64,000 nucleotides of DNA from Saccoglossus kowalevskii (GCF_000003605.2 NW_003152254.1:338159-402158), one strand, 5' to 3'. Positions 36,564 through 50,004 are shown, numbered from the stretch's first letter. Numbers and translations: made by a program. Notes: a model not told the origin generated them from the sequence alone.

Positions 36564-39500
36564 AAACAACCAATGATATCAGTTAGTACATTTGAACAAC
36601 CAATGATATCCTTCAATTGACTTGAACGACCAATAATATCAGTCAATGTATTTGAACAACAAATGATGTCAGTCAATGAATTTTAACAACCAACGATGTC
36701 AGTTAGTGCATTTGAACAACCAATGATATCAGTTAGTGCATTTGAACAACCAATGATATAAGTTAGTGCATTTAAACAACCAATGATATCAGTCAATGTA
36801 TTTGAACAACCAATGATATCAGTCAATGAATTTGAACAACCATTGATGTCAGTTAGTGCATTTGAACAACCAATGATATCAGCCAATTCACGTGAACAAC
36901 CAGTGATATCAGTTAGTGCATTTGAACAACCAATGATATCAGTTAGTGCATTTGAACAACCAATGATATAAGCCAATTGACTTGAACAATCAATGATATC
37001 AGTTAGTGCATTTGATCAAACAATGATATCAGTCAGTGCATTTGATCAACCAATGATATCAGTTAGTGCATTTGATCAAACAATGATATCAACCAATTCA
37101 CTTGAACAACCAATGATATCAGTTACTTCATTTGAACAACCATTGATATCAGTTAGTGCATTTGATCAACCAATGATATCAGCCAATTCACTTGAACAAC
37201 CAATGATGTCAGTTAGTGCATTTGATCAAACAATGATATCAGCCAATTGACTTGAACAATCAATGATATCAGTTAGTGCATTTGATCAACCAATGATATC
37301 AGCCAATTGACTTGAACAATCAATGATATCAGATAATGTATTTGAACAACCAGTGATATCAGTTAGTGCATTTGATCAACCAATGATATCAGTCAATTGA
37401 CTTGAACAAATAATGATATCAGTTAGTGCATTTGAACAACCAATGATATAAGTTAGTGCATTTGAACAACCATTGATGTCAGTTAGTGCATTTGAACAAC
37501 CAATGATATCAGCCAATTCACGTGAACAACCAGTGATATCAGTTAGTGCATTTGAACAACCAATGATATCCTTCAATTGACTTGAACGACCAATAATATC
37601 AGTCAATGTATTTGAACAACAAATGATATCAGTCAATGAATTTTAACAACCAATGATGTCAGTTAGTGCATTTGAACAACCAATGATATCAGTTAGTGCA
37701 TTTGAACAACCAATGATATCAGCCAATTGACTTGAACAATTAATGATATCAGTTAGTGTATTTGAACAACCAGTGACATCAGTTAGTGCATTTGATCAAC
37801 CAATGATATCAGTCAATTGACTTGAACAAATAATGATATCAGTTAGTGCATTTGAACAACCAATGATATAAGTTAGTGCATTTAAACAACCAATGATATC
37901 AGTCAATGTATTTGAACAACCAATGATATCAGTCAATGAATTTGAACAACCATTGATGTCAGTTAGTGCATTTGAACAACCAATGATATCTGCCAATTCA
38001 CGTGAACAACCAGTGATATCAGTTAGTGCATTTGAACAACCAATGATATCAGTTAGTGCATTTGAACAACCAATGATATAAGCCAATTGACTTGAACAAT
38101 CAATGATATCAGTTAGTGCATTTGATCAAACAATGATATCAGCCAATTAACTTGAACAACCAATGATATCAGTTCCTTCATTTGAACAACCATTGATATC
38201 AGTTAGTGCATTTGATCAACCAATGATATCAGCCAATTCACTTGAACAACCAATGATGTCAGTTAGTACATTTGATCAAACAATGATATCAGCCAATTGA
38301 CTTGAACAACCAATGATATCAGTTAGTGCATTTTATCAACCAATGATATCAGCCAATTGACTTGAACAACCAATGATATTAGTTAGTGCATTTGAACAAC
38401 CAATGATATCAGTTATCGCATTTGAACAACCAATGATAACAGTCGATATATACTGGATCAACCAATGATTTCATTTAGTGTATTTGAACAACCAATGATA
38501 TCAGTCAATTGACTTGATCAACCAATGATATCAGTTAGTGCATTTAAACAACAAATGGTATCAGTTAGTGCATTTGAACAACAAATGACATCAGTTAGTG
38601 CATTTGAACAACCAATGATATCAGTTAGTGCATTTGAACAATCAATGATATCAGTTTGTGCATTTGAACAACCAATGATATCATTTAGTGCATTTGAACA
38701 ACCAATGATATCAGTCAATTGACTTGATCAACCAATGATATCAGTTAGTGCATTTGAACAACCAATGATATCAGTTAGTGCATTTGAACAACCAATGATA
38801 TCAGTAAATAGACTTGATCAACCAATGATATCATTTAGTATATTTGAACAACCAATGATATCAGTTAGTGCATTTGAACAACCAATGATATCAGCCAATT
38901 GACTTGAACAATCAATGATATCAGTTAGTGCATTTGAACAACCAGTGATATCAGTTAGTGCATTTGATCAACCAATGATACCTGTCAATTGACTTGAACA
39001 AATAATGATATCAGTTAGTGCATTTGATCAACCAATGATATCAGTCAGTGCATTTGAACAACCAATGATATCAGTCAATTGACTTGATCAACCAATGATA
39101 TCAGTTAGTGCATTTGAACAATCAATGATATCAGTTTGTGCATTTGAACAACCAATGATATCGGTCAATGAACTCGAACAACCAATGATATCGGTTGGTG
39201 CATTTGAACAACCAATGATATCAGTCAGTGCATTTGAACAACCAATGATATCAGTCAATTGACTTGATCAACCAATGATATTAGTTAGTGCATTTGAACA
39301 ATCAATGATATCAGTTAGTGCATTTGAACACCAATGATATCGGTCAATGAACTCAGACACCAATGATATCGGTTGGTGCATTTGAACCACCAATGATATG
39401 AATTATGCATTTGAACAACCAATGATATCAGTTGGTGNNNNNNNNNNNNNNNNNNNNNNNNNNNNNNNNNNNNNNNNNNNNNNNNNNNNNNNNNNNNNNN

Positions 39501-40516
39501 NNNNNNNNNNNNNNNNNNNNNNNNNNNNNNNNNNNNNNNNNNNNNNNNNNNNNNNNNNNNNNNNNNNNNNNNNNNNNNNNNNNNNNNNNNNNNNNNNNNN
39601 NNNNNNNNNNNNNNNNNNNNNNNNNNNNNNNNNNNNNNNNNNNNNNNNNNNNNNNNNNNNNNNNNNNNNNNNNNNNNNNNNNNNNNNNNNNNNNNNNNNN
39701 NNNNNNNNNNNNNNNNNNNNNNNNNNNNNNNNNNNNNNNNNNNNNNNNNNNNNNNNNNNNNNNNNNNNNNNNNNNNNNNNNNNNNNNNNNNNNNNNNNNN
39801 NNNNNNNNNNNNNNNNNNNNNNNNNNNNNNNNNNNNNNNNNNNNNNNNNNNNNNNNNNNNNNNNNNNNNNNNNNNNNNNNNNNNNNNNNNNNNNNNNNNN
39901 NNNNNNNNNNNNNNNNNNNNNNNNNNNNNNNNNNNNNNNNNNNNNNNNNNNNNNNNNNNNNNNNNNNNNNNNNNNNNNNNNNNNNNNNNNNNNNNNNNNN
40001 NNNNNNNNNNNNNNNNNNNNNNNNNNNNNNNNNNNNNNNNNNNNNNNNNNNNNNNNNNNNNNNNNNNNNNNNNNNNNNNNNNNNNNNNNNNNNNNNNNNN
40101 NNNNNNNNNNNNNNNNNNNNNNNNNNNNNNNNNNNNNNNNNNNNNNNNNNNNNNNNNNNNNNNNNNNNNNNNNNNNNNNNNNNNNNNNNNNNNNNNNNNN
40201 NNNNNNNNNNNNNNNNNNNNNNNNNNNNNNNNNTTAGTGCATTTGAACAACCAATGATATCAGTTGGTGCATTTTAATAACCAGTGACATTAGTTAGTGC
40301 ATTTGAACAACCAGTGATATCATTTAGTGCATTTGAACAACCAATGATATCAGTTAGTGCATTTGAACAACCAATGATATCAGTCAGTGCATTTAAACAA
40401 CCAATGATATCAGTTAGTGATATCAGTGCATTTGAACAACCAAAGATATCATTTAGTGCATTTGAACAACCAATTATATCCGTCAATGGATTTAAAAAAA
40501 CAAACGATATCTGTTA
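36564..40516. repeat. 30-bp satellite with higher-order repeat, interrupted by an assembly gap
   Basis: More than 100 units of a 30-bp repeat starting CAATGATATCAGTTAGTGCA and ending TTTGAACAAC. Common variants carry CAATTGACTTG, GATCAA or CATTGATGTC. A block near 36683-36976 recurs almost unchanged at 37796-38086, 1,110 bp (37 units) away, which shows higher-order duplication. Because 30 is a multiple of three, open frames appear on both strands (MISVSAFEQP and DIIGCSNALT decapeptides). Stop-carrying variants and lack of other signals argue against coding. Confidence 0.95.
39438..40233. other. Assembly gap (796 N)
   Basis: A run of N inside the 30-bp satellite. The true array length is unknown. 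Translations crossing it are meaningless. Confidence 1.
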
Positions 40517-42304
40517 TTGAAAAATGTGACTCGAAAACCCATAATCTTAATATTTATATATTGGAAAAGAAATAATATTTGCGGTGAATACAAAAAGTCA
40601 GTTATACTACAGAGAAAGTGAAATTGAAATACTACATGATGAATAACTAAATTATTTGATAAACTCGTCATAAATGTTTCACAAATGAAGAAGTTTGGTT
40701 TTCTACAGCAGTCCACTCATCGTCAATTTTATTTGTATTCATATTTCCCAAACAATGTCTTCCAGTCATTTATATACATAAAATGAAGATATATTTTTTA
40801 TTTGCAACGTATCATTACGACAGGGGTGGATGTTAGCTGCATAACATACTCTTCCCATCTGGCAGAACACAAGCTAGTCATAACTAAATCCTCTTTTATA
40901 CCATGGTGATTGGTGGAGTTCTTGACAGACTGGGGGGGGGGAATGTTGATTTGATTCAAATTTTGGAATACAGCGTTCTAGTTGTGAATATAGAAGCAAC
41001 TAAAATATGATCTGAAAAGAAGAAAATATTTGGAATCATTACGAGTGCAGTGTTGTATTTAAAAGCATTAAATTATTGAACACCATATAATACTTCGAAG
41101 ATAAAAACGCCTGACAGAAGAGTGCAGTCATTCCACTACAAGGTAGGAAGAACTACACTGCAAGGTAAAAGAACATTTATTTGGAACAGGAAATGATACC
41201 AATAGAGCTAAACGTCATATAACATAAAATTTCAGCAACTGTTCAGGGATGTAAGTTATTATGTCGACAAATGAAACAAATGGCATTGCTTCTGGCAAGC
41301 GAACAAAATTGACATTTGATGAAAATCGGTGGGTGTTCGGGTTGTAGATCAGAAGTGGTGTTTTGAAGAGGACTGATTTTAACACCAGTAGTATAGATTG
41401 CGATAACAGTTCTGACAACAGAACGGGTGTGCTCCTAGACGTGTTGCTGCCTGTGAGTATAAAGCTGGTGCTTCCGGTTGGCATGCAAACTATTAATTTA
41501 AAGAGAAACCAAACGCGATGGATCAGAGGCAGCGGAAAACGAGATTTGAGTCATTCTGGAAATTGGCCAATGAATTGGATTCTGACAGTAGAACAGACAT
41601 GTGGATTTTCTTTGTAAAGTATCTTTGTGTATCAGATATGCACTTGGCAGATATGACATCTTTCATAGAATTGTTTCAGTAGATGGTAATGAACGTTTTC
41701 GTATGGCCATGCAAAGCCTTCGGATATGTAACAATTAGTCAGTCAATAATTTAGGCAGGGGAACAGTTGTAATTGCAATATGTTGGTAATTTTACTCATT
41801 TCTTATATTGCTTGTAATTTGTAGGCTTCAAAAGTTATTTTTAGTAGATATAATGAGTATGTGATTTAATACGATAGCCTAAAATGGCGTCAATGTCAAA
41901 TGTTTGATATATGCCTTAGGTTTTAAATAGAAATCTTTTAATTACGACAAAGAAACAAATATGGCTGGCATCGCATTGGGAGCAGGATGTGTTCACTCAT
42001 TTCGAAACATCCGACATGACTTTTTGTTTACCATGGAGTTCATTTGTCCATCTCTGATTCGACTGTGTTGTGTACTGTGTTGTTTTAATGTGGATTGTAC
42101 GATTATTGTCAGTCGTGTGTTTCGTGTTTTTATATTACTTGTGTTAAACGATCTATGATTGGGTATGTTGTTTTCAATTATGTAAAAGTTCATAAATATG
42201 GGGATGAATTTCGGGGCCGTTCACATAGAATCCGCACCCACAAGGGGACTAATAATTACCTGAACAAACTATAGAGAACTTTCATCTCGAGTCTACGCGT
42301 TTCG
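40517..42304. other. Between satellite and gene D; one possible decayed coding relic
   Basis: AT-rich with no Ig similarity. The only region with coding look is 41261-41685 (separate entry). Confidence 0.4.
41261..41685 (+). pseudogene. Possible decayed coding sequence, unidentified
   Basis: One frame reads MSTNETNGIASGKRTKLTFD, then a stop, and stays open for about 60 codons (IRSGVLKRTDFNTSS). Another frame then opens from MDQRQRKTRFESFWKLANEL through DMWIFFVKYL to SFIELFQ and stop. The amino acid texture looks protein-like across an apparent stop and frameshift. The family was not recognised. It could be a retrocopy, a transposon relic or chance. Confidence 0.25.
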
Positions 42305-42378
42305 TCACACAAAAAGTGAACTAAGTGCTATTGTTGAAATAATCAAAACAAAACTGACGACTTTCTTTGCTACACCAC
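42305..42378 (-). CDS. Gene D last exon: GPI-signal-like C-terminus
   Basis: The acceptor is TTATTCCTTTCAG. It encodes the small S-G-V-A site, two lysines as spacer, then an uninterrupted hydrophobic run to stop TGA at 42305-42307. Confidence 0.82.
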
Positions 42379-45036
42379 CTGAAAGGAATAAAATCATCAA
42401 TGAGTAGACAATATTTACAAATGGTCACCGAAATTTCGTTGTGACTGAGAAAACAAAGTGACTTATGTTTTGTTTAAGAACCTAATTTGCAAAAATGACA
42501 GTTATTCAGTTATTCAATTTAGAATCACAAGCAACTTACTGGTATTTAAAACGACAGACTCATATTTTCGTTTCCATTCCAACAATCGGGTATCTTGGAA
42601 TCCTTCACACTTGAGGACCGCATTGTGGTCAGACAGTGTCGGTACGATCACCACTGTGCTGTATGAATCGAACGTTCCGTCATCGTTTTCAGTAAAAGAT
42701 TCACTCTCTGGTGGCACTTTCTCATTACTCAAGTACCAATTAAGCTCTGCTATCGGTTTGCCACGTGTTCCCTCACAGTCGAATGAAATAGGCTCCCCTG
42801 GAGGTGCCCATACGTAATCACCAGCATTATATTTGAGAATATCAATAAATTCCACCATATCTGCAAATAAAAACAAACGTGATGGCGTTTTCTTTTCCTT
42901 CAATGTGCGCTGACTGGCTGACATACTCACCTACGTGTACCTATTCACTCCACTCACTCACACATCCGATCTCATCATATTGTCTCCATTTCCATTCAAC
43001 GTATTAGTCCCTTCCTTGTTATCCCATCCGTCACCCATTAAGTGTACATATGCACCTCCACCGTGAAATAATTTTAAGCCACAACGGCTAATGCTAAATT
43101 TTCTTAGCCCAATTAGCAATCTGTTTCGTTATGAAAGATTTTTTTTTTTTTTCAAATTCATATAAGCAGACAGCTTTTATTAGACAATATGCTCTCCTGG
43201 TATCTAATATACGTTTCTGTGGGTATTGACATATTTTTAATTAATGACCATTCTTTTTAGAATAATTCTTGTTTTGAATATTTTTTCATTGCACTTTTGA
43301 GGTAAACCAAATTATTTCTTCATTGTCTAGCGAGGGGTTAGTGAAAGCATGATGGATCTTCGGATCTTCTATCATCTATCTACCAACTAACACATACGTC
43401 CGCCAGATGAATTGTGATTATACTTACAATACACAATTAACTCTGTGTCCCCTTCACCATACGCCTTTGACAAATAAAAGTTGACTTCGCAAGTGTACAA
43501 ACCGTCTTCTTTTAACGTCACCTGATGAATGAGAATGTCGCCACGTGACCCCGTGTGTTCGATTCTGTTACCGAAAGGCCCGTAATACAACGGCTCGTTG
43601 TCGTCAGTTTTACTCATAATGACAATCTCTTCATTTGCGTCCGCTGGTTGGAACAGCCACGTGATTATCACATTCTCCTTGTAGTAGTCAGGATATTCGT
43701 AGTTGCACATCAGACCCACGGTATCGCCGTATACGGTCTCACGAATCTCGTACGTACTGACCCGTATTTCCGACTGTTGTGCGTAACATAACGCAATACC
43801 TATGAAATAATGAATTCAACATGAGTATGGTCATAATAAACTCATCCCAAGTTTTGCTGTAGATTCGTTTTGAAGTGGACAACTATTTCAGTCAGGTTTT
43901 AGATTAAAGCTAGGAGTCGTCACTTGCGCATGCGTCAGATGGCCACAGCGTGTCATTGTTTAAAAACAAACGTCTACCCATGAGCCTTTGCGTCTTTAGC
44001 GTGTGTTGTTATCGTCTCTTGGGACTCAAATCGCGCGCGTGCGCAGGTGACGACCCTCCCCCTTTAAAGTGTTTAATTATTTAGCTGATAGGTAAGGTCC
44101 CAAATCGGAATGACGTTAAAAAGACATGTTGCTGCGCACATGCACATCATTTTGCTATATTCCGACCGAGGGAATTTGTTGGCCTGTGAGAAAACAGCGG
44201 GTTTTTATACTTGAAATTTGAATGGAGCGAAGAAATGTGCAGTGCACGTGTCTCATAAACAAAATAGTTTCATTTGATTGAAGTAATTTCACTGAATTAG
44301 ACACAATAGCGGTATAAGCGAGCCATTGGTATCCGTGTCAGAAATGAAATTCACTAAAACCCAACATAATTTGCTGTCTAGGGCAGCTGGTAGAAAATGT
44401 TTGCCACTAAACAATAAGTAACAAAAAAATAAATAAACAACTTGAAAAACATGCTTGTACCTTTTATAGTCAGGTGTTACATATAGTTATTCATTAACCA
44501 TCATGGAATGCAATGGGGGTCAACCTAGCTAACAACACGGGTATTCGTGCAAAAAAACATGTCTACCTCGCTAACACTAAGACCAGCGAGACACACGGCA
44601 ACAATAAATAGTATGTCAAATAAGAAAATAGTTCCGGGCAACTTGAAATTTGCATTTTTTACCAAAACGTGATGGCAACATTTTCGCCGGTTTTTTCGCT
44701 TTTTTTTACCACCCTCTTAAAAAGTCGTTCGTTTTGGGGTATGTGTATGAAGACGCCATGGTTGATTTCATCCCAACGCACTATTTCTCAACGCAACCGT
44801 CTAAGTTCAAACGCCTGCACAGCCTACGAGAAACGTATGACATGCCTTGTTTAGCGACACGAGTATGATTCGTTTTGAAATGGCAGACAATGAATGTAGT
44901 AAATTTTATAGCACAGACGTAGATTGTAATAGCCCATGTAAATTATGCATCGATTTAACAACTGCTATAATATCAATGTAAACTCACCTGTTACAGCGAC
45001 AATAACTTTCAGAAGCACTCTGGTCGAATTCGCCAT
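42305..45036 (-). CDS. Gene D: V-C2 surface protein, probable GPI anchor, complete, 4 exons
   Basis: Exons 44988-45036, 43428-43799, 42540-42860 and 42305-42378 are all phase 1 with GT-AG introns of 1,188, 567 and 161 bp, giving 271 residues. The signal peptide MANSTRVLLKVIVAVT continues into GIALCYA, with cleavage likely before QQSEI. The V domain is at residues about 24-140 (GLMCNYEY, IITWLF, KEDGLYTCEVNFY) and the C2 domain at about 141-247 (SFDCEGTRGKP, LNWYLS, AVLKCEGFQ). The tail (248-271) reads SGVAKKVVSFVLIISTIALS then SLFV and stop, with no cytoplasmic residues, the clearest GPI signal in the cluster. A TATA box stands just upstream of the start. A TTAA MITE sits in intron 1. Function: cell-surface binding, ligand unknown. 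Confidence 0.88.
42540..42860 (-). CDS. Gene D C2-type Ig exon
   Basis: The acceptor is TTATTTGCAG and the donor GTAAGT. It starts MVEFIDILKYNAGDY and contains PISFDCEGTRGKPIAELNWY and HNAVLKCEGFQ. Confidence 0.9.
43428..43799 (-). CDS. Gene D V-type Ig exon
   Basis: The acceptor is TTATTTCATAG and the donor GTAAGT. 124 residues: signal-peptide end (IALCYA), VSTYEIRETVYGDTVGLMCN, the VTLKEDGLYTCEVNFY F strand and G-strand GEGDTELIVY. Confidence 0.9.
43904..44067. mobile_element. TTAA-family MITE, copy 6
   Basis: Full-length, reverse orientation to copy 4, TTAA at both edges. Lies in gene D intron 1, about 105 bp upstream of the V exon. Confidence 0.8.
44500..44645. repeat. Dispersed repeat family 2, copy 1
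   Basis: Shares GGGGTCAACCTAGCTAAC, AACATGT, AATAAATAGT and AAAATAGTTCCGGGCAA in order with 50005-50135. About 130 bp, in gene D intron 1. Class unknown. Confidence 0.55.
44988..45036 (-). CDS. Gene D exon 1: signal-peptide start
   Basis: Encodes MANSTRVLLKVIVAVT plus one base, with donor GTGAGT. The nucleotide sequence is recognisably homologous to both first exons of gene E (shared CAGAAGCAC, GACAATAAC and CACCTGTTAC-like blocks on the plus strand). Confidence 0.82.
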
Positions 45037-45072
45037 TTTGTCTTTGATACTATGCAAATATGTGACGATTTG

Positions 45073-45080
45073 TTTTTATA
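45073..45080 (-). promoter_or_regulatory. TATA box of gene D
   Basis: The minus strand reads GGTATAAAAAC, 37-44 bp upstream of the start codon. Standard spacing puts the transcription start near 45050, leaving a leader of about 15 bases. Confidence 0.55.
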
Positions 45081-48000
45081 CCCTGCTGCGCTGTATTTGA
45101 TTTTCAGTAGCTCGGAGTCATAGTCTGTCACGTGATCTTTTAGGTCGGGCTCAAAGTTCGTGTAAGGACGCGCTGTGTCCCGTCCCTGTGTAATATTAAT
45201 TTCTAACAAAATTTGCACAATACTACATGACGTATTATTATTTAGTTATTTATTTGTTTATTTATTAATTCATTATTTATTTAATTTATCACGTTTTTTT
45301 TTTGTCGTCAACAATACAGAAATAATTTATAAGTTTTGGCCACCGCTCCTATCTATACATGTTATCTGAACTGATGCCTGTGTATCAAAAAAGGTATTTA
45401 CGTCATACATACGCGATTTTCAATCAAATCAATCACAATTCAAGACAAAAAACAAATGTTCCTCTGTCAGATATTTGCACATTTGTAAATAAACGGGCGT
45501 AGCGTTGTTTTACAATCAAATGATTTAATCTCTTGTTTCACAATAGTAGATCTTTTGTCTTGACGCAGTAGAGGGGGGGGGGAAAGTGTCAAAAATATCT
45601 CTTTAAATATGCGCTTGCAACTTTTAAGATAATTTTACTGAACGTTGGAATTTAGCCCAAATAATAGTTGGCCTTGTATCGTAGAATTATTTTCGACATG
45701 TTTGTGGCCATGACCTCAAGCCTGCGTACGTGGGTGGAACTATCACCATGGTATCGATGATCGTCCCGTACCTGGTACTTCACCATGCAGGAACTCTAAC
45801 GGAATTCATATGTCTGACTATTGATATTAACTATTCAATTGCAAATCATGTAGAGCAGTATACTTTCAATACCCCCCCCCCTCAATGCGCATGGACAGTG
45901 ATTAGTTAATTGTGTGTCAAACACCAATCTGTAGCCATCAATATGAATTGCCATAAGGCTGATAATTTAACGGCCTCAGCCGGAATGACCTTTCACCGGT
46001 AAAATGACTGATACTGCATATAATACATTTGGAATTAGTCATGTGACCCCTGTGTTACAGATACTAGCGACCTATCATCTACGGTGTCCCATAAAGGGTG
46101 TGTATCATAGTATCTAGTATATGTGTGTTAGTGTTTACAGCAGCCATCTTTATCAGTCCCATCATTCAGCTATACAAACACACACAGTCATACTAGATCT
46201 AGGTGTAATCTGACGCGAATTTAGAATTCGAGGACGTATGACCAATATAAGTGTTGATACTATTATTATAAGGTTTATTTTTTGTGAATGAATTTCCTCT
46301 GCTACGATTATTCTTTCTAAACGTTTTCATATACCCTACAGGTACTTTGGATTTGGTCAATATTCAGTTGGGATATTCCGCTATCTGAGATTGTCACACA
46401 TTTATTCCAATAATCACATGTGACGGTGTATATTCGGTCTCTGTCATAGTCGGGATTGCTTGCCACAGCCCTAACCTGACACAACTTTAGTTATTTCTTA
46501 AACAATGTCACCTATATCTTGCTACATATATTCGGTTGAAGTCACTGCCATAACGCCCGCCTACTGAAGTTAAATCACATTGCAATTGGTCTTCCTCTAT
46601 ATATTTACCCAATCGCAATCACTTCCACTGTCATTGTTTTGTTTTATTAGTACTAGTATGCAAATGTGCAAGAGAAATATTTCACCCAATTTGTAGAGTT
46701 CTTAAAACAACACGAACAAACAAATAAAATAAGTAAAATACTAAAGCTGAAAATGAAGAGGCAATTTTCCAGCTCAAAAACAGGTTTTACGCATGATATA
46801 ACATTTTCCGTATTATTTATACATAATAACGTACACTGATAAACCCACGTAAACAATATAGATGATTGGGTGGGAATAATTTCACACTAGAAGTTTTTTT
46901 TTAGTTTATTCGTGATGATTGTGTACCGATATACTGTATTGCGTTCAAAATGCCACTTCCATAATGACGCGTGTGTATCGGAATAACATAACTATTTAAC
47001 ATCAAATGTTAACACTTTTCACATGTCCGGTTCACGCATAATTTATTTCAAATAAAAGTTTTCACCATAGATAATTCATACTGAGTACATGATGATGTAT
47101 GTGATTGTACAGTCCAATTAAAAGTTCAATTGTTACGCAAGATAATTTTAAAGATTTATCAAAAAATGTTGAATAAAAACCTAATTCGGATACTCTCATC
47201 CGAAAGGTCAATAATGAAATCAATAAAATGTTTAATTGCACTTCCAGAATATAGATGTACTATTAATAATTTCATTAAATTTGCTTTACTTCAAAAATAA
47301 AATGAAATAGAAATACAGTTAAATATTGTATAGTTCCTTTTTTATCTGATATCACACTTCCCGAAACAACTGATACTCCTTAGCGTATGTCGGGAAGCCC
47401 ATTACAGCACACCCCTTTTCTTCTTTTCTCCGACGATTCAACCCAACACTGTAACATGTAGTTCAGTCACGTGTTTATTGTGTTTTTTGTGACCTGCACT
47501 TTAACTTTTGGCGTTGCTGTTTTCGATTTCCAGTGGATATTCTCTCATTAATTCAATTCACTGACAACATATAACATATCCTACTCAATCTTCATAATAA
47601 ACTTTGCTTATGATAGAAGCATATAGTACAACATATGTAGCGGTGACCACTATTCGGTCTACATTCTCACAAATCATTGTTAGTGACGTGCAATCAAAAA
47701 TACTGTAAATGCAATAAAGCACGTTACTTTTATTCATTTTCACGTATATAGTGATATTTTTAGCACAATCACTAGGTTTAATGTGAATGTTGATTTCATT
47801 TCAAAAGTGAAAAAAAAATCACAGTGAACAATATAAACCTAAATTTGGGTTTAAATTTAGTACATTGTACAATCAGCAACAACAAAAACTGAACTCACAT
47901 CATGAATATCTTTTCAAAGGCATATGTATTAATTTTTGTCACAAATACTGTCAGAGATCAATACAATTGTTATTCAGCAATATTAAGTTGTTAAGAAGAG

Positions 48001-48339
48001 AGATTAAATTTAAGCATTATCAGGTTCTTCGTATTAAAACGTAACTAATATCTTTAATTGGAAATGGTAAGGTGGTATATGTTATTCCCAGCTACTACAC
48101 TGAGCAACTCTCAACTATATGTCAACCATTTGGGGATATGAGAAATTTGGACGAGTCATTGACTCCAAACCTTACCCATAATGCATTCAAAGCTCACATG
48201 GGTCGATGCCTTCCCGTTTGTGAGGTTAAAAAAGCAAGGTTTCAAGTAAACCTGATTATGTTTATATATTAATTTATTTCAGCAAAATGCCCATATTTCC
48301 AGAACTTAAAAAAAAATACAATCATTATAATTCTGGTGT

Positions 48340-49640
48340 GGACCATGGGAATAGTCCTTATGAACTAGTCCAGTCCACGGCCCAGACTGCCAAGTAGAAA
48401 GTGACAAAGTACTGGTAAAGGAGAGGAAAATTACTATTTACATAACGAAAAGTGATCTATGAGATTTAGATATAAATATGAAGAAAGTATTATGTATAAT
48501 AATAATATAAACGAACTACTGGTACTATGAATTTACATGTTAAATAAAAGAAAAATATGCAGAGAAGTGGGAAGTAATCGAGGAATTCAACAAAGCAACT
48601 GTTTCATTTCGTTTTTAAATTTGTTTCTGTTTTTGAGGGAGTCTGTAAGTGAATTACAGTATTTTACTGCATCAAATTTAAAATTATGTTGTGAAACTGT
48701 AAGTTACCGCCAGAAACTGATCTTGTGGGATAGCAACGTGGGTAATCATTTACATACTTATTGAGGCTATATGCATATCTGTTGTGTTTAAGGTCGAAGA
48801 TAAAAAGACAGGTTTGTAATTTACAAAGTTTGTGAATATCAAGTATGTGTAATTGAATAAAAAGAGGAGCTTTAAAGTGCGAGAAGGTGATAAGGCGCAC
48901 AACCTTTTTTTGTAAGAGCAGAACTGGTTCAACTTGAAGTGTTGGGTATGTGTTTCCCCAGATTTAATACAGTACATTAAGTGTGGGATAATAAGTGTGT
49001 TGTAAAGTAGGATAAGAATTGATCTGTGAACATAGTGACGAATGCGAGCTATAATGTCCACTTTGGGACTGATGGTTTTCACAATTTTGTCAATATGAGA
49101 ATTCCAATGTAGGCATGGGCCAATGGTTACTCCCAGATAAGTCGCTGTAGACACGCCCTCTATCAACGTGTCATTGATTGCCAGCTGTCCCTCCACTTTT
49201 ACTTTTCTTTGCGGGGTTTTCAGGATCATATAGTTTTTTATATATATATATTAATTGTTAATTTATTAGATTTCAACCACTGAACAACATTTCCAAAATC
49301 ATTGTTAATTATTAGAAAGATCAATAGAGTTAGTTTGCATGAATTTAAATAAATTTGTATCATCCGCAAAGAGGTTGAAATTGAAAACATCAGTGGAGTG
49401 GTTAATATCATGTATGTAGAGAAGAAAAAGTAAAGGCCCTGATATTTATCCCTGGGGCACCCCGTATTGAATCTGTCTGGATGTGGATGCAGTTCCGTCA
49501 ATGCTTACTGATTGGTGTCTATTAGTTAGGTAGCTTCGGGACCACGAAAGCGGGAGACCCCTTATCCCATAATAAGCCAGTTTTTCGAGGAGAATTTTGA
49601 ATGAGAGTATCGAATCGAAGTAACGTGTATTATGATTGGC
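48340..49640 (-). mobile_element. Decayed, 5'-truncated non-LTR retrotransposon (LINE) reverse transcriptase relic
   Basis: On the minus strand, the frame around 49620-49450 reads LEKLAYYGIRGLPLSWSRSY and QIQYGVPQG, the conserved reverse-transcriptase block before GxxLGPLLF. A stop at 49446-49448 replaces the residue after QG. Then LLFLLYIHDIN and FADDTNLF follow, the catalytic Asp-Asp at 49359-49364. Further stops and frame changes occur to 49229. The frame then reopens with TATYLGVTIGPCLHWNSHID and a thumb-like segment to about 48750. A C-terminal NSLTDSLKNRNKFKNEM stretch lies near 48600, with an untranslated tail to about 48340. Jockey/CR1-like style. No endonuclease part is present and the copy is dead. 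Confidence 0.85.
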
Positions 49641-50004
49641 TAATATAGTTTGTAATATCGGAATATGATTAAATGCGACTTTCTATATAAACGGCGGAAG
49701 TTATCGTGCCGTGTATGTGTGGCATTTGTGTTGATAAATATTGACTTTCCCACAATCCAATGCGTTCTTCTAATGGAAATCACGAGTACGAATTTTGACT
49801 GATTACCACTGGTGACTCCTTTTTCTTTTCAATAACCAATGAAATTAACTAGTTAAAGTTAATGACGATACAGTTTGTACTCGCTAGTCTGCGCTACAGT
49901 CAAAGTCGCCATCTTTGTTCGTAAGAGAACCCATACCATTCGCATGACGAATGTCATGTATACGCCAACATAGTTAATCAATAACCTTCGTTATCGTTAT
50001 CGGA

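Noticed and set aside
36683-38722. Several 60-97-codon ORFs made of MISVSAFEQP or DIIGCSNALT repeats
   Set aside because: Open frames on both strands follow from a 30-bp period. Many units contain TGA, and there is no start context, splice signal or codon bias.
39315-40277. Long ORFs of about 280-310 codons
   Set aside because: They run through the N gap and consist mostly of unknown residues.
36564-40516. CRISPR-like regular 30-bp repeats
   Set aside because: Units are directly contiguous with no unique spacers, and the genome is animal.
45052-45059. Ig-promoter octamer ATGCAAAT next to the gene D start
   Set aside because: It lies downstream of the TATA box, not upstream as in vertebrate Ig promoters, and the other genes lack it. 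Probably chance.
48750-49501. Two minus-strand ORFs as host genes
   Set aside because: They are pieces of one decayed LINE reverse transcriptase with stops and frame changes between them.
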